Assembly: GCF_030551255.1 (NCBI RefSeq)
Contig: NZ_CP130630.1
Coordinates: 10,849,001-10,913,000, forward strand
Length of the DNA: 64,000 nucleotides
Source: Streptomyces sp. NL15-2K
GTDB lineage: Bacteria > Actinomycetota > Actinomycetes > Streptomycetales > Streptomycetaceae
Reading direction: 5' to 3'
In this document: piece by piece, positions 53,464 through 62,076 of the stretch
Numbering within the stretch: the stretch's first letter is position 1
Layout: every line of letters begins with the position of its first letter
Translations under genes and position numbers: made by a program
The notes under the pieces: model-generated
Told to the model about the DNA's origin: nothing
The model's database searches: none
Seen by the model: the letters and a program-made list of their open reading frames with translations, nothing else

Positions 53464-54237
53464 CTACTCGTCCTTCGGGTGACGGCGCAGCAGATACGTG
53501 TCCATGATCCAGCCCTTGCGCTCCCGGGCCTGCGCGCGCAGCCGCTCGATGCGCGGGGCGGCCTCGGCGATCGGACCGGCGGCCAGGATCTCGTCCGGGG
53601 TGCCGATGTAGGCGCCCCAGTAGATGTCGATGTCCTGGTCGGCGTACTGCCGGAAGGTCTGGTGGGCGTCGAGCATCACGACCACGTCGTCCACGCCCTC
53701 GGGGAAGCCCTCGGCGAGGCGCCGGCCGGTGGTGATCTGCACGGGCCGCGCCACCCGGTTGAGCCCGGTCCGATGACGGGCGACGAGTGCCGAGACACTG
53801 CTGATGCCCGGCACGACCACGTACTCGAAGTCCACCGCACCCCGGTCGAGGATCTCCTCCAGGATCCCGAGCGTGCTGTCGTACAGCGCGGGATCCCCCC
53901 ACACCAGGAACGCGCCGCTCTCGTCCTCGCCCAGCTCCTCGGCGATCAGCCGCTCGTAGATGTCCGCGCGGGCGCTGCGCCAGTCGCCGACGGCCGGAGA
54001 GTACGCGGCGCCGCCGGCGGCCCGGTCGCGCTCCGGGTCGCGCGCCTCGACCACGCGGTACGTCCCCTGCGGCACATGCGCGTCGAGCATGTCCCGGCGC
54101 AGCCCCACCAGGTCCGCCTTCACCTCGCCCTTGTCCAGGACGAAGAACACGTCCGTGCTCCGCAGGGCCTTGACCGCCTGGAGGGTGAGCTGGTCGGGGT
54201 CGCCCGCGCCGATACCGATGACATGAATCTTCCGCAC
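53464..54237 (-). CDS. cobF: Precorrin-6A synthase (deacetylating)
   Basis: The 257-residue SAM-dependent methyltransferase of the tetrapyrrole family has the N-terminal HVIGIGAGDPDQLTLQAVKAL, LVWGDPALYDSTL (about 108), VVVPGISSVSALVA (about 133) and VDDVVVMLDAH. CobF methylates C1 of precorrin-5 and removes the acetyl group. It starts with GTG at 54237; longer upstream in-frame sequence is low-complexity and does not look coding. Convergent with cobK. Confidence 0.9.
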   Translation of the reverse strand: MRKIHVIGIGAGDPDQLTLQAVKALRSTDVFFVLDKGEVKADLVGLRRDMLDAHVPQGTYRVVEARDPERDRAAGGAAYSPAVGDWRSARADIYERLIAEELGEDESGAFLVWGDPALYDSTLGILEEILDRGAVDFEYVVVPGISSVSALVARHRTGLNRVARPVQITTGRRLAEGFPEGVDDVVVMLDAHQTFRQYADQDIDIYWGAYIGTPDEILAAGPIAEAAPRIERLRAQARERKGWIMDTYLLRRHPKDE

Positions 54238-54337
54238 GCCCCGAGTCTGCCGTACGGCACTGACAGCGAGGACACCGCGTCGATGCCGGGCGACCGTGCC
54301 GCCCGGGCCGGGTGGTGTTCCGCCCGCTGGACAGGCC

Positions 54338-54856
54338 CTAAGCACCCCGCAGCCGCGGCGCCCGCGCCCCCGCGTCCACCGCCTCGCCCCCCGCCTCCAC
54401 AACCCCCGCCAGCTCCCGCGCCCACACGACCAGCCCCGCCAGATCCATCCCGTACGGCCGCTGCCGCTCACCGGCCGACGCCCACTCCTCTACGGCCCCG
54501 GCCCCGCGCCGCAGCAACCGGGCCCCGCCCATGACGTTCCCCCGGGCCGCGTGAGTGAGCCCCACAGCCAGCTGTGCCAGCCCCCGCCACAGGGCCCGCT
54601 CCTCCTCGGGGCCCGACTTCCAGGCGTCCTCGAACACCTCGTGCGCGTGGAACGGCTTCCCCGCGTCCAGCAGCTCCTGCGCCTCGGCGACGGTCTGTGC
54701 CGGAGTGCGCACGACGCCCTCCGGCTGCCGTTCCACCCCGTCCGCGCCGTACGGCAGCGGCCGCCCGAGCCCGTCCCGGGGCCGGGCGTTGCGCGCCCGC
54801 CCCGCGTCGTCCCGGTCCCGCGCGCCGACCCGCCGTCCTGAGGATTCACTGCCCAT
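54338..54856 (-). CDS. DUF309 protein
   Basis: The 172-residue protein has the DUF309 centre KPFHAHEVFEDAWKSGPEEERALWRGLAQLAVGL split over residues about 70-103, with the HxxxE and LAQLA helix motifs of the family, plus an Arg/Gly-rich N-terminal tail. The function is unknown; a metal-binding or nuclease role has been suggested from its HxxE pattern. It is downstream of and transcribed away from the tRNA gene. Confidence 0.8.
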   Translation of the reverse strand: MGSESSGRRVGARDRDDAGRARNARPRDGLGRPLPYGADGVERQPEGVVRTPAQTVAEAQELLDAGKPFHAHEVFEDAWKSGPEEERALWRGLAQLAVGLTHAARGNVMGGARLLRRGAGAVEEWASAGERQRPYGMDLAGLVVWARELAGVVEAGGEAVDAGARAPRLRGA

Positions 54857-54978
54857 ACGCCGATTGTCCCGCGCCCCTCGCCACCAGCCCGCGTCCGCCC
54901 CCCGCCCGCTTCGGCCGGGCCCCCGACGTGGGGTAAAGTGCTGTTCGCGCGACCCCGCGGTTTGCCGCGGGAAGCGAC

Positions 54979-55055
<77 letters not shown>

Positions 55056-55066
55056 GCTTTGTTGCA

Positions 55067-55107
55067 GGTCGGAGGCCGTTCTCCCGCTTATGGGAGGGCG
55101 GCTTTTC
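55067..55107 (+). terminator. Terminator of tRNA-Pro
   Basis: GGCCGTTCTCCC and GGGAGGGCGGC pair around TTAT (with a GU pair), followed by TTTTCCC. It starts about 12 bases after the tRNA end. Confidence 0.6.
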
Positions 55108-55149
55108 CCGTTCCCGGAGGGCTGGTGGTCGCAGGCCGGGTGCCAGGCC

Positions 55150-55330
55150 GGTTCGCGGTGGTGCAGAAGCCGGGTGGGGCTGTTGCCGGAGCCGGTCGAG
55201 GACGGCGCGCGGCCGCAGCGGTTGGCCGTCGGGTCGGCAGAAGACCAGTCCTGTTAAGGGGGGCGCGGGGATCGCTATGAGCCCGGGGCGCTGACCGGGC
55301 CCGGTATCGGAGGGCGGCGGCGATTCGTGG
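55150..55330 (-). pseudogene. Tyrosine recombinase (integrase) fragment at tRNA-Pro
   Basis: The minus strand encodes GLVFCRPDGQPLRPRAVLDRL, wording typical of the region just before the catalytic domain's end in actinobacterial phage and plasmid integrases. The frame upstream and downstream is not recognisable. Its position 100-280 bp behind a tRNA, pointing towards it, is the classic place of an integrase next to its attachment site. Without the catalytic Arg-His-Arg-Tyr region it is inactive. Confidence 0.45.
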
Positions 55331-55414
55331 GGCGACCACCAAGCCCGCCATGCCACCCGTGACCAGCACGTTTCCCTTGGCCGTAGCCGGTCAGCGCGGC
55401 GACCGCCAAGTCGA

Positions 55415-55714
55415 ATGCTTCGCACCCTGTGGAAACTGGAGGTCATGCGGCACGCACTCGGCGACCAGCCGATCACCGTCACCAGCGGCTTCCGGTTGTA
55501 CGCCTGCAACAGCGCCGTGGGCGGTGCGAGCACCAGCCGCCACCTGCACGGCGAAGCCGCCGACCTCGGTGGCGACCCGCACTCCCTGCGCACCCTCGCC
55601 AGACAGGCCCGCAACCGCGAATTCCGGGGCATCCTCGGCCCTGGCCACGACGACCACACGCACGTTGACCACCGAACCAGTCGGTACTGGTCGGCGCCCA
55701 CCTGCGGCATCTGA
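55415..55714 (+). pseudogene. Truncated M15-family peptidase (zinc D-Ala-D-Ala carboxypeptidase type)
   Basis: The 99-codon frame reads WKLEVMRHALGDQPITVTSG, FRLYACNSAVGGASTSRHLH, GEAADLGGD and DDHTHVDHR. This is the metal-binding domain of M15A peptidases: His and Asp in RHLHGEAADL and His in HTHVD are all there. Full-length relatives are about 250 residues and carry a signal peptide and a cell-wall-binding part, absent here. It lies beside the integrase fragment, so it is probably leftover cargo of an integrated element. It might still be expressed as a short protein. Confidence 0.6.
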
Positions 55715-55735
55715 GGCGCGGGCCGGATGAGAAGA

Positions 55736-55762
55736 GGGTTCCCCGGCACGCAAGGGGAACCC
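55736..55762. terminator. Hairpin after the M15 fragment
   Basis: GGGTTCCCC and GGGGAACCC are a perfect 9-bp inverted repeat with a 9-nt loop, 21 bases after the M15 stop codon. Confidence 0.55.
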
Positions 55763-55939
55763 ACTCGCGGTAATCCCGCCGGCGGACACCGTGCGGCTGG
55801 AACGCAGCGCCTACGCGAAACCTTCGGATGCCCTGCCCTTCGGCACCGATATCGCCCACACCGGTGAGTGCCCCGCTGAGTCACCATGGCGCTGGTCGGC
55901 TGCCCCTGGGCCGCAGGGTCTTCAAACGCGGGCGAGGGC

Positions 55940-56329
55940 TCAGTTCTCCTGGATCACGGACAGGACGTTGCCCGCCGGGTCCGTGAACCAGGCGATCGCC
56001 GCTGGACCCCCGGGGCCCCGGACGATGCCCTTGGCGTCGGACTCGAACTCCGGGTAGCGCTTCATGCTCACGCCCCGCTGCGCCAGCCCGTCGACGGCCG
56101 CCTCGATGTCGTCCACGGGGAAGTTCAGGATCGTGAAGCTCGCGGGTGTGTGGTTGTCCTTGGGGTAGACAAAGACGCTTGCGCCGCTGCCCAGCTTGAT
56201 CGTGAGCATCCTCATGTCGCCCTGCCCGCCCTCCTCCACCTGGAGGCCGAGGGTCTCGCCGTAGAACTGGCGGGCCTTGCCGAGGTCGTCGACCGAGAAG
56301 CCGCTGAACGCCTTCGACTGTGCGAACAT
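55940..56329 (-). CDS. VOC-superfamily (glyoxalase-like) protein
   Basis: The 129-residue protein has two beta-alpha-beta-beta-beta modules: [20 protein letters not shown] at the N-terminus and [19 protein letters not shown] in the second half, ending [15 protein letters not shown]. The terminal E and conserved residues fit a metal-binding dioxygenase or glyoxalase, but no antibiotic-resistance identity can be given. It is a single gene. Confidence 0.83.
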   Translation of the reverse strand: MFAQSKAFSGFSVDDLGKARQFYGETLGLQVEEGGQGDMRMLTIKLGSGASVFVYPKDNHTPASFTILNFPVDDIEAAVDGLAQRGVSMKRYPEFESDAKGIVRGPGGPAAIAWFTDPAGNVLSVIQEN

Positions 56330-56665
56330 GCCGTTGTCTCCTTCGCGTGTTCCGTCCCGGATTTCCGAGGCCACTCCCAGCGGACCACCACACGGACACC
56401 CGCCTCGCGGGCTCGCGTCCGGATGGTCGCCGAGCGTCACCCTCAGGGAGCGATCGGCAGCCGGTGTTCGTGATCGGTGAGCTCCTCCCGGCAGACGTGC
56501 GAAGCGCCCTGCAGTCGGGTGCGTAGGGGCGGCAGCTGGAAGGCGGTCAGCCAGTCGTGGGCGGTGATGTGACGAGGACTACCGGCGAGCCCAGATCGCG
56601 CACCGATGAGTTTCCCGCGCCCCACTGGTCCATACACCGGACACCGACGGACGGAAGGCTGGGCC
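56330..56665. other. Intergenic region without a supported gene
   Basis: This 336-bp stretch lies between the divergent VOC and dihydrofolate-reductase-like genes. A minus-strand frame of 74 codons ends [13 protein letters not shown], but I recognise no family, it lacks codon evidence strong enough to call, and it overlaps the divergent gene's start. It could be debris. Confidence 0.4.
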
Positions 56666-57229
56666 ATGCGGAAATTGATCTACGGCATGAACGTGACCCT
56701 GGACGGCTACATCGCCGCGCCCGGCGACGACATCGGCTGGAGCGTGCCGAGCGACGAGCTGTTCCAGTTCTGGTCCGACCAGTTGCAGGCGACCGACCTG
56801 TCGCTGTACGGGCGCAAGCTGTGGCAGACGATGAGCTCCTACTGGCCGACCGGCGACCAGCAGCCCAACGCCACCCCGGCGGAGATCGAGTTCGCGCGCC
56901 GCTGGCGGGACATGTCGAAGGTGGTGTTCTCCTCGACGATCGACAAGGTCGACTGGAACACCCGCCTGGTCACCGGCGACGCGGTCGCCGAGATCACCCG
57001 GCTCAAGGCCGAGGACGGCGGCCCGATGGACATCGGCGGCGCGACGCTCGCCGGGGCGGCCATGCGGGCCGGGCTGATCGACGAGTACGTGCTGGCCACC
57101 GCGCCGGTCCTGGTGGGCGGCGGCACGCCGTTCTTCGCCGCGCTGGACAACTGGGTGAACCTGAACCTGGTGGAGACGCGGACGTTTCCCGGCGGCGTGA
57201 TCCTGACCAGGTACGAGACGAGGCGCTGA
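56666..57229 (+). CDS. Dihydrofolate reductase family protein (RibD C-terminal-like)
   Basis: The 187-residue protein begins RKLIYGMNVTLDGYIAAPGD, the standard opening of the actinobacterial RibD C-terminal-domain reductase family, and has LYGRKLWQTMSSYW and GGATLAGAAMRAGLIDEY with APVLVGGGTPFF near the end. It is predicted to reduce a substrate with NADPH; not a true DHFR or RibD enzyme by context. GGAAGG about 12 bases upstream serves as the ribosome-binding site. Confidence 0.87.
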   Translation: MRKLIYGMNVTLDGYIAAPGDDIGWSVPSDELFQFWSDQLQATDLSLYGRKLWQTMSSYWPTGDQQPNATPAEIEFARRWRDMSKVVFSSTIDKVDWNTRLVTGDAVAEITRLKAEDGGPMDIGGATLAGAAMRAGLIDEYVLATAPVLVGGGTPFFAALDNWVNLNLVETRTFPGGVILTRYETRR

Positions 57230-57310
57230 GCAGCAGCACCCCACGCGCTAGGTGTAGTTATCAGCTCACCGCGTCGGCCCTGCCGGGACCGTCGGCATGG
57301 CGGAAGCCGC

Positions 57311-57356
57311 CCGTGCGGTGGCTGCCGCCGATGAAGCGCACGCAGCCACCGCACGG
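57311..57356. terminator. Bidirectional hairpin between converging genes
   Basis: Bases 57311-57325 are the exact reverse complement of 57342-57356 (15 bp, 16-nt loop). It lies between the convergent reductase-like and MFS genes. Confidence 0.7.
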
Positions 57357-57369
57357 GGAGGGCGGAAGG

Positions 57370-58818
57370 TCACTCCACTTCGGCCGCCGCGGCTTCCGGG
57401 CGCGGTCGGCGCGGGATGCCGAGGGCGAACAGGGCGCCCGCGAGGACGACCGCGACGCCGACCCACACCGCGGGGCGCAGCCCGTCGACGAACTGCTGGG
57501 GGTCCCGCGTGCTGCCGTGCGCCACGAACACGGTGCTCAGGACGGCGATGCCGAGCGCTCCGCCGACCTCCCGGACGGTGGTGTTGGCACCGGACGCCTT
57601 GCCCGCGTGCTCCTTGGCGACCGAGCCGAGCACCACCGCGGCCGTCGGGGCGAACACGAAGCCCATGCCGATGCCGGCCACGATCATCGGGCCGACCAGG
57701 GAGGAGTACGCGGTGTCGGTGTCCGCGACGAGGTTGATCCAGCCGAGGCCCACACCCTGGAGGAAGAGCCCGAGGGCCATCAGGCGGCCGCCGCCGACCT
57801 TGTCGGTGAGGAGGCCGGCGACAGGGGCGACGAACATCGGCATCAGGGTCCAGGCGAGCGTGCGCACACCTGCCTCCAGCGGCGTGCGCGGGGGCACGAT
57901 CTGGAGGTACTGGGCGAGCAGGAAGAGGGAGCCGAAGACGCCGAAGTACATGGCCGCGGAGACGACGTTGGTCAGGGTGAAGGCCCGTACGCGGTAGAAG
58001 GACAGCGGCAGCATCGGCTGCGGTGCCCTGGCCTCCCAGGCGACGAACGCGGCCAGCAGCACCGCGCCGCCCGCGAACGCGCCGAGCACGGTTCCCGAGG
58101 TCCAGCCGTCGGTCTCGCCGTGCACGATGCCCCACACGACCGCGCACAGTCCGGCGGCGGCCAGCAGCATGCCGGCGAGGTCGAGCCGGATGCCGGGAAG
58201 CGAGCTCTCGCGCAGCGCGAACAGGACCAGCGGGATGGCGATCACGCACACCGGCACGTTGATCCAGAAGATCCAGCGCCAGTCCAGGCCGTCGACCACG
58301 GCACCGCCCACCACCGGGCCCATCGCGACGGCCAGACCGCTCACGCCGGACCACACACCGAGCGCCATGCCGCGCAGCCTGTCCGGCACGGCATGCGACA
58401 GCAGCGTCAGCGACAGCGGCATGACGGCCGCGGCCCCGAAGCCCTGGATCGCGCGGAAGGTGATCAGCTGCTCGCTGGTGTCCGCCAGGCCGCAGCCTAT
58501 GGAGGACAGCGTGAACACGATGATGCCGAGCACGAAGATCCGGCGGCGGCCGAAGCGGTCACCGAGCGCGGCACCCGTCATCAGCAGGCAGGCGAAGCTG
58601 AGGACGTAGGCGTTGACGAACCACTGGAGCTGCTGGGTGGTGGCGTCGAGGTCGACGGCGAGGGTGTGCAGCGCGGTCGAGACGACGAGGTTGTCGAGCG
58701 CGACCATGAACATGGGCACGCTGGCCGCGACGATGGCGAGCCACAGCGGCACGCGCCGGCCCTCGCTGGGCGGCGGGGCCGCTTCCTCGACGTCCGGGGT
58801 CTTTTCGGAGAGCGTCAT
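57370..58818 (-). CDS. MFS multidrug exporter, DHA2 (EmrB/QacA) family
   Basis: The 482-residue protein has 14 predicted helices. Motif A is GAALGDRFGRRRIFVLG (about 85), motif C is a variant GVWSGVSGLAVAMGPVVGGA, and LDWRWIFWINVPV is the typical DHA2 helix 6 loop. Proton-driven export of hydrophobic compounds is expected. It is 43 bp downstream of the DUF3291 gene in the same direction, so both are probably induced through the shared MerR-type promoter region. Confidence 0.9.
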   Translation of the reverse strand: MTLSEKTPDVEEAAPPPSEGRRVPLWLAIVAASVPMFMVALDNLVVSTALHTLAVDLDATTQQLQWFVNAYVLSFACLLMTGAALGDRFGRRRIFVLGIIVFTLSSIGCGLADTSEQLITFRAIQGFGAAAVMPLSLTLLSHAVPDRLRGMALGVWSGVSGLAVAMGPVVGGAVVDGLDWRWIFWINVPVCVIAIPLVLFALRESSLPGIRLDLAGMLLAAAGLCAVVWGIVHGETDGWTSGTVLGAFAGGAVLLAAFVAWEARAPQPMLPLSFYRVRAFTLTNVVSAAMYFGVFGSLFLLAQYLQIVPPRTPLEAGVRTLAWTLMPMFVAPVAGLLTDKVGGGRLMALGLFLQGVGLGWINLVADTDTAYSSLVGPMIVAGIGMGFVFAPTAAVVLGSVAKEHAGKASGANTTVREVGGALGIAVLSTVFVAHGSTRDPQQFVDGLRPAVWVGVAVVLAGALFALGIPRRPRPEAAAAEVE

Positions 58819-58861
58819 GGGGGGGGAACTCCTGTAGGGGACTGCGGGGGGAGAGAGAAAG

Positions 58862-59290
58862 TCAGGCCGCCGTGGGCCCGTCGGTGTGCTGCGCGTCCGA
58901 GCGCTCCTGCTCGGCCAGCCGGCGCCGGGCGTCCGCCCAGCCGATGGGCAGGTCCGCCGCCGGCACCTCCCAGAACGTGAACACCGAGCGCCGCATCGTG
59001 GACCGCAGTCCGTTCATGATCGACCGGTGCGGCTCGGTCTTCGCGTACGTGTAGAGGGCCTCCTTGTCCTCCCATGCGGACAGCGTCCAGAAGGTGCGCT
59101 TGAGCGGTTGGGCGATCAGGGAGGCGCCGAACGCGCCGGGCGCGCCGGTCACCTGCTTCCAGGCGGTGAGCGACCGCAGGAAGAAGCGGGGGACGTCGAC
59201 GAAGGAACGGACCTCCAGGCGGGATGCCATCACGAACGCCTCGGCGTCCGGAGCAGGGGCGTTGACGGTGGTCCAGCGCAGGGTGGGCAT
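58862..59290 (-). CDS. DUF3291 protein (dimeric alpha-beta barrel)
   Basis: The 142-residue protein has RFFLRSLTAWKQVTGAPGAF, then KRTFWTLSAWEDKEALYTYA and HRSIMNGL, the sequence pattern of DUF3291 proteins, which share the fold of antibiotic-biosynthesis monooxygenases. A direct enzymatic role is unknown. It is first in the operon with the exporter and divergent from the MerR gene. Confidence 0.78.
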   Translation of the reverse strand: MPTLRWTTVNAPAPDAEAFVMASRLEVRSFVDVPRFFLRSLTAWKQVTGAPGAFGASLIAQPLKRTFWTLSAWEDKEALYTYAKTEPHRSIMNGLRSTMRRSVFTFWEVPAADLPIGWADARRRLAEQERSDAQHTDGPTAA

Positions 59291-59360
59291 GGCTGCGGCC
59301 TTCTTCCGGCAGAGGCAGGCAGGGGCAGAGGGAAGGGGGACGGAGGGCCTCTGAGGGCCT

Positions 59361-59403
59361 TTGGATACCTCCACTATCCATGTTAGACAGTGGAAGTGTC
59401 CAA
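59361..59403. promoter_or_regulatory. Long dyad operator with symmetrical 19-bp-spaced promoters for MerR and exporter
   Basis: The 43-bp segment is an interrupted palindrome whose outer arms read TTGGATACCTCCACTATC on the plus strand and TTGGACACTTCCACTGTC on the minus strand. Each strand has a -35-like TTGGA(T/C) followed after 19 bp by a -10-like element: GACAGT for the plus strand (59386-59391) and GATAGT for the minus strand (59378-59373). A 19-bp spacer is the trademark of MerR-activated promoters, here mirrored for both genes. Confidence 0.7.
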
Positions 59404-59425
59404 TGACCAGAGCGGAGCCGTCCCG

Positions 59426-60046
59426 ATGCGCTTGTCCGACCTGAGCCGCCGCAGCGGCGTCTCCGTCACGACGATCAAGTACTACCTGCGCGAGGGCCTG
59501 CTCCCGCCAGGCCGGCAGCTGTCCGCCACCCAGGCCGAGTACGACGAACAGCACCTGCGCAGGCTGCGGTTGATCCGTGCGCTGATCGGTGTCCGGGGCC
59601 TGTCCGTCAGCACCACCCGCGACGTCCTGCGGGCGGTGGACGAGCACACCGGCGACACCCACATCCTGCTCGGTCTCGCCCTCGGCTCGATCCGGATCAC
59701 GGAGGAGCCCGAGGCGGACGCCCCGGAACCGGCCGAAGTGGAGGCGCTCATCAAGGAGCTGGGCTGGCAGGTGCACGAGGCCGCACCGGCCAGGGACACC
59801 CTCGCCGAGACCCTGACCTCGCTGCGCACGCTCGGCAGCCCGTTGGACTGGCGCGCGCTGCTGCCGTACGCGCGGCTGGCCGAAGGGACCGCTGCCGTCG
59901 ACCTCGACCAACTGGAGGGGATCGACGACCCGTTGGAGGTGGCGGAACGCGCGCTGCTGGTGACCGTCCTCCTGGAACCCGCGCTGCTGGCGCTGCGGCG
60001 CATGGCCCAGGAGAACGAGTCGGCACGGCGGCACGCCGAGGACTGA
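59426..60046 (+). CDS. MerR-family transcriptional regulator
   Basis: The 206-residue protein has a MerR winged HTH at the N-terminus (MRLSDLSRRSGVSVTTIKYY then LREGLLPPG) and a DEQHLRRLRLIRALI dimerisation start. The C-terminal 110 residues form an all-helical effector domain. Upstream starts (GTG 59390 or 59396) lie inside the operator dyad, so ATG 59426 with GGAG seven bases before it is preferred. It should bind the dyad at 59361-59403 and activate itself and the DUF3291/exporter operon on binding a drug-like ligand. Confidence 0.87.
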   Translation: MRLSDLSRRSGVSVTTIKYYLREGLLPPGRQLSATQAEYDEQHLRRLRLIRALIGVRGLSVSTTRDVLRAVDEHTGDTHILLGLALGSIRITEEPEADAPEPAEVEALIKELGWQVHEAAPARDTLAETLTSLRTLGSPLDWRALLPYARLAEGTAAVDLDQLEGIDDPLEVAERALLVTVLLEPALLALRRMAQENESARRHAED

Positions 60047-60053
60047 GATCGGC

Positions 60054-61355
60054 TCAGCCCAGCTCGCTCAGGAGCTGAGCCGCCGCGTCCGCACCGGACG
60101 AGAACGCGGCCTCGTGGGAGCCGATCAGATCCGGGCCCAGCTGCTTGGAGTGGAAGTACGACCCGGCCAGCTTCACCCGGGGCCCCTCGTTCGCCTGGTA
60201 GATCACCGACTGCCGCTCGCGCACCGCGACGTCGATGACCGGGTGGGTGTAGTCGAACTCGGCGATGACCGACTCGGGGTCGAGTTCGCGGGGCGGGTCG
60301 AGGACGACGAAGTAGTCGTTCTCCGCCGTGAAGTCCTGCAGCTTGTTGAGGTAGTAGGTGACGAAGCAGTGGGTCTCGCCGTCCACCTGGACCTTTCCGT
60401 AGTTCCAGGCCAGCCAGCTCTCCCGGGAGGTCGGCATCAGGGCGGGGTCGGTGTGGAGCACCGCCCTGGAGCTGCTGTAGCGGATGCCCTCCAGTGCCGA
60501 CCGCTGGGCGTCGGTGGGGTTCTCCAGCAGGGCGAAGGCCTCGTCGGCGTGGGTGGCCACCACCGCGTAGTCGAACGTCTCGGTGCCGGACGCGGTGGTC
60601 ACGACGACCCCGTCCGCCTCCTGCCGGACGGCGGTCGCGGGCTCGGACACGCGCAGGTCGGGGCCGATCGCCGCGAGCGCCTTGCGGACGTAGGCGATCG
60701 AGCCACCGCCCACCGTCCGCCAGTCGACCCGCCGGCCCCCGAGACCGCCCTCGCCGTGGCCGACGAAGAACGCGATCACCGTGGCCGCCGGTATCTCCCA
60801 GACCAGCTCCGCCGGCACCGACCAGACGGCGGAGCAGAGCATGATCAGGTACGAGTGGCGGAACTCCTGGCTGTATCCGTTCCGGTCCAGGTACTCGCCC
60901 ATCGACATGTTCGCCCGGCCGCGTACGAAGTCACGGCGGCCCTCCTCCTGGAAGCGGCGCGCCTCCCGCCAGACGGTGGGGAACTCGGGGTACCGCGCGG
61001 CGTAGCGCTCCCGGATCGAGGCCTCGTCCAGTTCGAGGTCGTCGGTGCCGAACTCCAGCCCGCTGTCGAGGTCGAAGAAGGTGAAGCCTCCGGGGTGCGG
61101 GACGGCCTCGACGCCGAGTTCCTCGAAGAAGGCGGTGAGCCGCGGGTAGGCGGGCTGGTTGAAGACGATGAACGCCGTGTCCAGACCGAGGACGCGGCCG
61201 TTCTCCTCGACCTCCACCGTGTTGGCGTGGCCGCCGGGGCGGGGCTCGCGCTCGAAGACGGTGATCCGGGCGCGGTCGCGCAGATGGTAGGCGGCGGACA
61301 GCCCGGCGGGGCCGGCGCCGATCACGGCGATGTTCGGGGGAGTGTGGTGGGACAT
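60054..61355 (-). CDS. FAD-dependent oxidoreductase (amine-oxidase superfamily, COG2907-like)
   Basis: The 433-residue protein has the FAD-binding motif IAVIGAGPAGLSAAYHLRD (residues 9-27) and a second FERE/PGGHANTVE stretch, then GLDTAFIVFNQPAYPRLTAF, typical of predicted NAD/FAD-binding proteins often found with lipid or cyclopropane-fatty-acid-type genes. It has no signal peptide. It lies in one direction with the phosphopantetheinyl transferase (9 bp away) and the acyl-CoA dehydrogenase, so it is likely part of a small acyl-modifying operon. Confidence 0.83.
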   Translation of the reverse strand: MSHHTPPNIAVIGAGPAGLSAAYHLRDRARITVFEREPRPGGHANTVEVEENGRVLGLDTAFIVFNQPAYPRLTAFFEELGVEAVPHPGGFTFFDLDSGLEFGTDDLELDEASIRERYAARYPEFPTVWREARRFQEEGRRDFVRGRANMSMGEYLDRNGYSQEFRHSYLIMLCSAVWSVPAELVWEIPAATVIAFFVGHGEGGLGGRRVDWRTVGGGSIAYVRKALAAIGPDLRVSEPATAVRQEADGVVVTTASGTETFDYAVVATHADEAFALLENPTDAQRSALEGIRYSSSRAVLHTDPALMPTSRESWLAWNYGKVQVDGETHCFVTYYLNKLQDFTAENDYFVVLDPPRELDPESVIAEFDYTHPVIDVAVRERQSVIYQANEGPRVKLAGSYFHSKQLGPDLIGSHEAAFSSGADAAAQLLSELG

Positions 61356-61364
61356 GGGAGGTCC

Positions 61365-62048
61365 TTACCTGTAGAGGGTCGGTTGCATGGGTGGTGTATG
61401 GGTGCGCAGGGTGCCGCCGTCCTCGGTCGCGACGGCCACGAGGTGGTGCGGGGACGGGCGCAGGAGGGCGAGGTGCCAGCGGGCCGCCACGGTCGGCCGG
61501 CGGCAGTCGTCGGGGGAGAAGCCGCCGGCGTCCCGGCGCCGGAAACCGAGACCTTCGAGGCTTTCCGTCATACCGACGCCCAGCCCTTTCAGGTACGCCT
61601 CCGTCAGCACCCACCGCTCGCTCACGGCGACGCCGGGGGACACACCGCCGAGGAAGGCGTCCAGCCGCCGCGTCTTCTCCTCGTCGAAGGGCACGCGCTC
61701 CACGTCGACACCGCAGCCGCGCCGCTGAGTCACCACACAGACGATCAGGCCGTCGGTGTGGGACAGGTTGAAGCGCAGCCCGCCGTGGTCCGCGGCGAGT
61801 TCCGGGCGCCCGTGCCGGGTGAGGGTGAACTGCCAGGTGTCCGGCGGCAGTCCGGTGCGGGCGCTGAGGGCCAGCCGGCTGAGCAGGCGCCCGCCCAGGA
61901 AGCGCTGCCGGGACCCGGTGCGCAGCAGCCGGTGGTGGCGTGCGTGTTCCTCCGGCGTCAGCAGGTCCGGACCGCCCATGCGGAGGGACAGCTCTTGAAC
62001 CCGGTGCTCGGGCAGCGTCCACAGGTCCACCGCCCGCTCGTCGTACAC
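61365..62048 (-). CDS. 4'-phosphopantetheinyl transferase, Sfp type
   Basis: The 227-residue protein starts with GTG. The three family motifs are present: FNLSHTDGLIVC (motif 1), GCGVDVERV (motif 2; Asp and Glu metal ligands) and RWVLTEAYLKGLGVG, a variant of W-x-x-KEA-x-x-K with Thr replacing the first Lys. It transfers phosphopantetheine from CoA to carrier proteins. It could activate the T domains of the NRPS 25 kb away, or carriers of the neighbouring pathway. Confidence 0.88.
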   Translation of the reverse strand: MYDERAVDLWTLPEHRVQELSLRMGGPDLLTPEEHARHHRLLRTGSRQRFLGGRLLSRLALSARTGLPPDTWQFTLTRHGRPELAADHGGLRFNLSHTDGLIVCVVTQRRGCGVDVERVPFDEEKTRRLDAFLGGVSPGVAVSERWVLTEAYLKGLGVGMTESLEGLGFRRRDAGGFSPDDCRRPTVAARWHLALLRPSPHHLVAVATEDGGTLRTHTPPMQPTLYR

Positions 62049-62076
62049 GTCGTACTCCTGCTCAGTCAGGCCGGGC

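Noticed and set aside
54325..54345. ACAGGCCCT next to the DUF309 stop, resembling the end of the 177-bp element
   Set aside because: Only nine matching bases and no partner arm; may be chance.
56443..56667. A 74-codon minus-strand frame ending [13 protein letters not shown]
   Set aside because: No family recognised and it overlaps the start of the reductase-like gene; kept only as a note in the intergenic entry.
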